A stretch of DNA of 22,878 nucleotides from Mnemiopsis leidyi. Its lineage: Eukaryota > Ctenophora > Tentaculata > Lobata > Bolinopsidae. The notes under the pieces are model-generated. The model had not been told where the DNA came from. It saw only the letters and a program-made list of their open reading frames with translations, and did not search any database. Shown in pieces: positions 1-22,878 of the stretch; position 1 is the first letter of the stretch; the number at the start of each line of letters is the position of its first letter. The DNA lies in assembly GCA_000226015.1 (NCBI GenBank), contig JH152903.1, forward strand, positions 41,708 through 64,585, read 5' to 3'. The translations under genes were made by a program, and so were the position numbers.

Positions 1-105
1 TTTCGGCTCTCTCGTTCAGAAAAAATAAAAATTTCGTTTTAGGGTGTGTGTAAGAACTAATTAACGTGTATAATTACTCTAATTTTCGTGTAAAATTACA
101 CTCTA

Positions 106-302
106 TAGGAGGTGTCTCACATTTGTTTTGATTGAGGTGTCTCAAAAACGTTGTACATACCAGCAAAGCTAATTTTGCAAGGAGGTGTCTCAAATCAAAA
201 CAAATGTGAGACACCTCCTAAAATCAAAACAAATGTGAGACTCCTCCTAAAATCAAAACAATTTGGAGACACCTCCTAAATCAAAACAAATATGAGACAC
301 TT
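106..302. repeat. 28-bp perfect inverted repeat followed by tandem copies
   Basis: TAGGAGGTGTCTCACATTTG plus TTTTGATT (106-133) is the exact reverse complement of 193-220, with a 59-nt loop. The right arm is then followed by three more direct copies (about 221-249, 250-279, 279-302) with substitutions. It could form a long hairpin or be the end of a transposable element. Confidence 0.85.
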
Positions 303-2017
303 CCCCACGAATACCGTTCTCTATTGTATCTGAAAACCGTCCTTCTAAATGTTTCCAAATATATTTAAATGCAGTGAGGTGCTGCATTGCTAATTGGGAA
401 AGTTGTCTTTATGAAGTTGGTGCTGCGCCAATTAACCAGAGATGGCAATGGATTGATTTGCAGCATGGTTTATCGTTGTTCATGTCAGCACATTTACTTC
501 TATAAACTAAGCACTCTGCGAGGGAGAAGTTTTAAATTGTGATATTTGATGGTTGTTTTGATTATTGTATCTTATGGTTGATTAAACTTCCACAAAGATT
601 CAAGATCAACGTTCTGACGAATTAAAGTTAGGAAAACATGTAGTCATGGAGACAAAAAAATCAAAAATTCTGAAATGAAAACTGAAAGAAAAACTGAAGT
701 ATACCGACTTGAACTAGCTGGATATTTGGCTGTGGAAAACGAGGAGAGGAAAGTTTCACATTTCTCCCACCCGGCGTTGCCTATGTGATAGAAGTCCCAC
801 ATATGCATTAGACACTCGTAGTCCATTTCGCTGTGACTTAGATCTGCGCAGTGCCCCTGAGCTCGCTCCTGAACATGAGGAATATTTTAACGCTTTGTGT
901 ATTGCTTTTATTATTTTTATTGCTGAACCTTTTCTTATACTATATATAGTTAAAACACTTCATTTTTAGAAACAACGGATGAAATTGATGCAATAAATCT
1001 TGTTTTTGGTTGTAAACTATATTAACGTCTGATGGTTAAATAAAAAGTAAAAATATAATTCTACCTCAATCATTAGATTGGAAGTATAAGTGCACTGAAC
1101 CATAACAAATAGTAGCACAGTCAGCAGAGTTGTCATCATTTTGAGATATTCCGTCCGAGCTAAACAATAATGATTGTCTTATTATGCATGCATGATTATC
1201 TAATTCGAAAGTAAAACTAAAATTTTGTCCGTTACTAAGTGTAATTCTAGAATCATAATTTTAAAGCCTATAGAAAAGTAAATAACAGTTTGATTCTTAG
1301 CGTCTACTTGCGGTTTCTAAAACAAGTACGATCAATTTGAGAAAGGAAACTTTGTGCGAATATTCGTGCTGTACTATATGTAAACGAATCTAAAGATCGA
1401 TCTAAACAAGAGGCACGAAATTAAAAAAATTGAATTTAAAAACCAGACAAAATTATATTCAAAGCAACTTTGCATTGTGCCAATATATTCTAACACCATT
1501 TAAATCACAACGATAACTAATATCAACTTGCATCATCATTGTTTTCAAGTTTATTCTCAGATAAGATAACGGTTAAATTACTCATATACTAGCACTATAT
1601 GACATTTCTTGAAAGATAGATTTTTAAGCGTATATAGCTTTTATAGTAGTTTTTCTAAGAAGATGCTTATCAAGGATAATACTATAAAATATATATATGA
1701 ACACACATGTCCATACGCCATACATACATATGTCCGGTCATATAAATTGCTTATTATGTCCGTTTATTTCCACATACATATACGTCCGTTTATCTCCGTG
1801 TATGTCCTTTAGATGTCCTTTACATGTCCACATATGTCCATACTGTTACTCCTAATCGTACTAAGTACCCCACCGTACCATGTTTACAACTTCACGTATC
1901 ACGTGGAGTTGAAAGGTCTCAAAAAATGGTTTTAACAATTCAATTTTTCAGTTTCTTCGCGACTCAATGTCCACTTCGACCTTACAAGCCAGTATTCAAA
2001 ATCTCCCAGGTTGAGTT
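303..2017. other. Intergenic, little recognisable
   Basis: Apart from the weak candidate at 374-511, I see only AT-rich sequence and a degenerate run of ATGTCC/TACATA motifs at about 1700-1850 (a weak purine/pyrimidine-alternating repeat). The longest open frames are short and not protein-like. Confidence 0.6.
374..511 (+). CDS. Weak coding candidate with a ricin-B-like QxW pattern
   Basis: After a possible acceptor (TTTAAATGCAG) the plus frame reads CCIANWESCLYEVG then APINQRWQWIDLQHGLSLF and ends at TAA after 511. CL...NQRWQW resembles the end of a beta-trefoil (ricin-type lectin) repeat. No further exons are found nearby. It may be a fragment or chance. Confidence 0.15.
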
Positions 2018-2154
2018 CAACATAGGACGTTTAAACAACATAGGATGTTTAAATCGGACCGATCGCGCGCCGGCATATCGAAAATGTGCCAGCTATGAAT
2101 CGCGCAATGGGTCCTGTCGGCGCACAATGGGTCCTGTAAAACGTCCTATATGTT
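2018..2154. mobile_element. Possible MITE-like element with imperfect terminal inverted repeats
   Basis: AACATAGGACGTTT (about 2019-2032) is mirrored by AAACGTCCTATATGTT (about 2138-2153) with a 2-nt insertion. Inside, ACATAGGAYGTTTAAA occurs twice and GCRCAATGGGTCCTGT occurs twice. No clear target-site duplication is visible. Confidence 0.35.
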
Positions 2155-4584
2155 AATCACAGTAACAGGAGCGAGAAGTTAAGAAGCTACCTCATGAGTA
2201 CGATAAAGATTCGACTTAGAAACAAACTCACTGTAATTATCAAGTTCAACTGAAGCCACAATGGTGCTATAGCATTAGCACCTTTAAAAAGATAAATGAA
2301 GATTGCGAAAATTTTCAAACATGTGACGCAACATATTGTTTCACTTCAGGGAGTTAAGTTGGATAAACAGAACGGACTTAGATAATTATAGAAGCTCGAG
2401 GTAAATTGTTCGCATTAAACAGTATGACTATAATGAATATGAGCGCGTAATATTAATAATTGAATAAACAGAGGGCTAGACTTAGAGAAAACTATATAAA
2501 GGATCAATCTCATAGTGGTCATTATTATGGTCGCAGCTGTGAGAAAATTAATTCAAAAAATATAGGTGTGGTGTTTAACTTTACTGGCACGTGAACTTTC
2601 TTTGAACGAAATTTATTACAAAAAACTGCGTTGAGTGAGCTTAAACAAGATACGAGACGGCGAAAACGTTTTGGAAATGGTATACGTTAAATCAAGTCTT
2701 TCAAGTCAGCATCTGGCACGCCCCACATGTGAAACTGAATCTCCCAAAACTGATTGGATCAAGTTTTAAGTGACTCAATTTTCAGATACTAACAAAAACG
2801 CGTTTGAACATAGTAATAGTATAGACGAAATTTTGACATGATCAATGTTTCAATAAAGTGGAGAGAGAAAGTGGGAAAACTTATTTGATTGTACTCATGA
2901 TTTAGTATATCTTGTGGGATCTGACCAACAGGAGGTTTTTAGTTTTTTAGAAGAGAAAAGTACTTTTGTGGATGGGTTACACATTTTGCTAAAAGACAGC
3001 GCTAGAAAACAGCGCTCTCTTGCGTCTGATTGGTTTAAATTTGTGACTTCTACTCAAAATACCTTTTTTCTATTAAATACAACACATGCAATGTGTTGTC
3101 CACATGTTCATTTAGCTTTCATAAATATCAATATTTTCATTGTTCAAGCATGAACAATGAACATCTATTTGCACATTTTTGATTTATACTTTCCCCTATT
3201 TTGATAATGTGGTCTAAAAGTATAATATGACATAACGAGTATTTTGTTCTTTAAATGAAAAAGACTTGCTAATCGAGTAAATGAATCACCGGGTTTCAAA
3301 ACCAAAATGTATAACTCCAGTCAGCGTTATGATCAGAAAATTGAAAATTCTTGACTTAATAATTGATTCTTGATGCTTTTTGGCCTTAAAGTTATTTGGT
3401 TAAAAATTTGAAAAAACTGTAAAAATATATATAGATTGGTATTCTGAAAGTTTATAAACCTGTTATGGCTCCACAAAAAACTTTTTCTCTATTTAAAGGT
3501 TCGATAATGACAAGACACCACGTACAACTTTAAACGCTCGGCTAGATTGTAGATACCATAGATTTCCTTTATGTTTAGCCAATGGAATTAGAACTGATTC
3601 GAAGAGAACGGCCAGTTCTGCAGATGAGCAGCAGAGTTCTTTGTGTTGAAACAATCCATCAATTTATCTACATTATCAATGAACTATAGCATGGCTGAGC
3701 AGCCGGCACGGCCTGCATTAAATGTTAATGTCTGCATGCACAAATAAGCACACTTGTAGCTAGTTCTTGAAGTCTAAATAGTTCAGGTCAAGTTTTGGGT
3801 TCAGCTGTGGGATTATTTTTCTTATTTTTAGTGGGATTTAAATCGCGATCGTTAATTGACTCTAGTTAACACGTCCTGGACCTCTTTAAAAGTTTAATGT
3901 TCACACTCATGGCATTAATGCATAAAAAATGCATTGAAAATCATATTGGATAACAGAATATAACCAGACGATCAATGAAATATAAATCTGAAACGCTTAC
4001 AAATACAATGTGCGATGTGAGCTGCGTATATATATATATAGGAATTGCTGAATGGAGCTGGGGATCAACTGATTAAAACCTTCAATATCTAACTTGATAT
4101 AACAATAATATTAATACTGTTTTAATTAATTAGCAGCATGATTGTATAGTGTTCAATCCTCCGGTTCCCTCCATATTGAGTTACAGAGAATGTAAACATT
4201 ACAACTAGAGAATTGCTACCGTCGCTTGGAGACGAGGAACATATACATATGATATAAGGACAATAAGAAACAAACGTTACATCGATAATTAAATATGTAC
4301 CACATAATAAAACCTCCACATTAAGTGTATGCAGCTCAGGATCAAATGTCTAATGTCTATTCACTGAGTTCCAAAGTTCAACATTATATTGACAACAAAT
4401 AGTCAAGTAAAGCTAAATAACCAACCAAGGGTACAGAGTACGTCACTATACAAACACACAAAACAAGCTAACAAGAACGCCAAAACTGAACAATTGCGTA
4501 GCACAAGACAAGACAAACTGTCACTTTTATTCACACCATGCCGACACACGTGACAATGACGTACCACATCAGACTCACACACTG
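2155..4584. other. Intergenic, nothing recognisable
   Basis: AT-rich with a short (TA)n tract near 4028-4040. An open frame at 2914-3153 (plus) and others are short and show no family resemblance. Confidence 0.6.
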
Positions 4585-5175
4585 GGTTATATAAAGTGAT
4601 ATAACCACTCTGGCCAGAACAACTCTGATCTGTCTTAGATCTTTCACCACCGATATATTTCATCACGACTTTTCCTGAGTTGGCAACAACCATGAAGAGT
4701 CTGCAGCTCGTTAGGACGATGTTTGTGTGTGTATCTAACTATGTTCCGATGTTGTATAGTGTAAATGTTTTGTCTCATGAGGGTGCGGACTCTTTAGAGA
4801 CGCCGGAGAGATTAATGACAGATATGACCTTAATGGACTAGCGTGAAGTTGGTCATGGAAAGAGGGTGGTTATACACCGTCTCCATCATGGTCATGTCGA
4901 GATGATCTATTTGGTTTATCGGCACGTTTTATAGCAATTGGAAGTTTAGGCTGCAAATCAAAAGTCGGCAATTACTATTAGAAGATTAGTCACCAGCATT
5001 GAAGATCGCCCGTGAGGTGCAGCTTCCATATAGTGAGTCTGGAAACAATGAAACCGAAACTGGTTGTCTAGCTTCAAGTTCAGATGAGATTAAACTACGG
5101 GGTAGTGGTATACTATTGTATCAAAACGAAGTACACTTACAGCGTCGACCACGTACCTGCAATGCAGAGAACTAG
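4585..5175 (+). other. Weak plus-strand gene candidate: TATA palindrome and two short open frames
   Basis: GGTTATATaaagtgATATAACC (4585-4606) is a perfect 8-bp-arm palindrome that contains TATATAAAG. About 90 bp on, an ATG at 4692 opens a 49-codon frame to TAG 4839-4841, beginning MKSLQLVRTMFVCVSNYVPM, signal-peptide-like. A second open frame, from an acceptor-like CCAG to 5175, includes LKIAREVQLPYSESGNNETE and a basic end (LQRRPRTC), followed by a donor-like TAG/GTAAAC. Nothing matches a family I know. Confidence 0.15.
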
Positions 5176-5732
5176 GTAAACATTTCGGGTTAAATTGCCC
5201 TCATCAAATCCATAAAAATAAAGTACTGAAAGCTAATTAACCTGAAATAACTATGCGAAAATCACGCGGTTACAGGGGATGTACCAATTGGTGCACGGAA
5301 ATGAGTATCACATTTCAAAATGATCTGCCCCTGTCAAAGTTAGCAGGGTGCAGTGCAGCATGAATATCTTAAATTTCTCTTTTGCATTTTCCGATTGGTA
5401 ATTTGTTGTTCATTTACTTGCTGATGATACTCAAATGCTCTGCTGGTAACCATGAATGAAAATAATTACCGTAATTTTCAAATTTATCTTGGTAGCAAAG
5501 CGGAACTGCGAATTATATTAGAAAAGAGAAACCCAGTCATAGTTGAGAAATTTAATACCACCAATCAAGGCAGTTCAACATATTAACACCAACACACATT
5601 AAATTGATACTAAGATCTATCAAAATGAATATAACAAATCAAGTCAATCAAAAAATAAACCAAAAATTAAACCAAAACATATAACAATGTTCAAAAAATT
5701 TACTAAAATAAACTGAATCTGGACGATCTACA
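5176..5732. other. Intergenic downstream of the TRPM2-like gene, nothing recognisable
   Basis: AT-rich, with A-rich stretches around 5560-5700 (AACCAAAAATTAAACCAAAA). No open frame of note. It may hold distal 3' UTR if the proposed poly(A) sites are not used. Confidence 0.5.
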
Positions 5733-6090
5733 CTTTAATTGCAAAACTGATTTAATGTTCTTTAATTTCTCAAGAATCGTTCTAGACAACGATATAAACG
5801 GATACAGACGTGAAATTAGGAGTCCATTTCAAGACAGCCATTAAAGATATCACTCCCAATTATACTGGTTCAGTTAAAACAGCTCTATTTTGATGAATGT
5901 TTTATCTCAGCCCTATTTAACGTTTCCCGTCAAGAGAAAATCAAAAATTCAGCTTAGTTTACACGATAAACAAAGGATGCAAATCAATGGCACCTTCAAC
6001 CGCTAATTTTAAGATCCACATCTTAAAGACCAAATTCCAAGTTCAAAACTTAATTTCGTTTGACGTTGATATCCACAAACGCAATGCTTA
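5733..6090 (-). promoter_or_regulatory. Probable 3' UTR with ATTAAA poly(A) signals
   Basis: Downstream of the TGA there is no canonical AATAAA on the minus strand, but ATTAAA (TTTAAT on the plus strand) occurs three times close together, at 5761-5766, 5751-5756 and 5733-5738, about 325-360 nt past the stop. This is a plausible end of the TRPM2 transcript. Confidence 0.35.
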
Positions 6091-22215
<16,125 letters not shown>

Positions 22216-22530
22216 TATCCATAATAAGTGTAATAATTTACATAGCTATGTAGCATGTAATTGCTAGAGCCTAGCCCTGCTGAATTTTTATTTTTTTAAA
22301 TGCAGGTCTCAACGTGAGATGTAAGTATGAATTTATATACATAGCTAGACGTAACGTACGACGTAACGTACAACGTACAACGACTGTACGTTACCGCGCG
22401 CACAAGATTTATGTTTTGGTGAACGCTTACACTGAAAAAGTGATCATTAAATTTGTTTACGCGCGCTACTACATGCTATAGCATAAAGAGATCGCGCCAA
22501 ATGCCACAAAATTCTGCCACAAACACGGCG
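22216..22530 (-). promoter_or_regulatory. Probable 5' UTR and promoter of the TRPM2-like gene
   Basis: Immediately upstream of exon 1 is a stretch with many more CpG dinucleotides than the rest of the AT-rich window, including CCGCGCGC, ACGCGCGC and a run of ACGTAACGTACG-type repeats at about 22350-22394. No TATA box is obvious. Upstream, untranslated exons cannot be excluded. Confidence 0.35.
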
Positions 22531-22540
22531 AGTCCAGGAA

Positions 22541-22878
22541 TTAACTTAGAAAATTTATACCCCAATAACTCCAATTGTGAATGATGATTTTTGATGAAAC
22601 TTTCAGAGAACGTAGATCTTGATACTTTCTTACTGCATGCAAAAAATCAGCATAGGTTTCTGAGTTAGTTTTGGAGCTAGGCCACTTCAAACACAAGGAA
22701 AGTTCAAAAACTGGCAAAATAAAGTTCCACCAAGGGCTGTAACTCAGCCTGTGTGTTGTAATTTGATTAAACTTCACAGAATATCGGTCTTAATAGTATC
22801 TTGTTGCATGCAAAAAATCAGCATAGGGTTCCGAGTTAGTTTAGGAGCTAGGCGTCTTCAAACACAAGGAAATATCTT
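22541..22878. repeat. About 171-bp tandem repeat at the right edge (about 2 units, runs off the window)
   Basis: TGCATGCAAAAAATCAGCAT plus AGG recurs 171 bp apart (22633 and 22804), with further shared flanks: GATTAAACTTCACAGA-like sequence before it, GAGTTAGTTTnGGAGCTAGG and TTCAAACACAAGGAAA after it. Units are about 80% alike by eye. It lies upstream of the TRPM2-like gene and may be a satellite or part of a larger dispersed repeat. Confidence 0.8.

Noticed and set aside
4403-4693. 96-codon minus-strand frame with scattered Cys
   Set aside because: No recognisable domain, no clear splice or promoter context; the Cys pattern fits no zinc-finger spacing I know.

Overview
The window is AT-rich nuclear DNA from an invertebrate animal. 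It has short GT-AG introns, many short tandem repeats, and one recognisable protein-coding gene that fills about 70% of it. That gene lies on the minus strand from 22215 (start codon) to 6091 (stop codon). I resolve 38 exons plus one provisional exon, together encoding about 1,580 residues. It is a TRPM2-type calcium-permeable cation channel: N-terminal SLOG/MHR1-2, MHR3/4, a pre-S1 helix and six membrane segments, TRP helices, a coiled coil, and a C-terminal NUDT9-homology (Nudix) domain. The Nudix box is intact and NUDT9-like, unlike the degenerate one in human TRPM2, so this looks like an early-branching channel-enzyme. Cnidarians and other marine invertebrates carry such forms; I cannot name the species.

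Layout in + coordinates. 1-310: inverted plus tandem 28-bp repeats. 310-5730: mostly featureless intergenic DNA with a possible MITE-like element (about 2018-2154) and weak plus-strand coding candidates (374-511, 4692-4841, 4997-5175). 5733-6090: probable 3' UTR with three ATTAAA signals. 6091-9119: NUDT9-H exons, with a 5'-truncated LINE (7243-7723, 11-bp target-site duplication) in an intron. 9398-10541: coiled-coil and TRP exons. 10952-13735: transmembrane exons. 13944-16770: MHR3/4 exons. 17017-22215: SLOG/MHR1-2 exons. 22216-22500: CpG-containing probable promoter. 22541-22878: about 171-bp tandem repeat.

The most unusual pattern concerns the tandem repeats inside the gene. Unrelated arrays (12, 15, 24 and 25 bp, plus degenerate about 6-bp and about 12-bp repeats) tend to start flush with 5' splice sites. 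In two cases (exons 28 and 19) the repeat unit is visibly a copy of the exon end plus the splice donor. One array keeps about 14 copies of the donor; in the other every unit has lost the 5 bases that formed it. This suggests local, repeated amplification seeded at exon/intron junctions.
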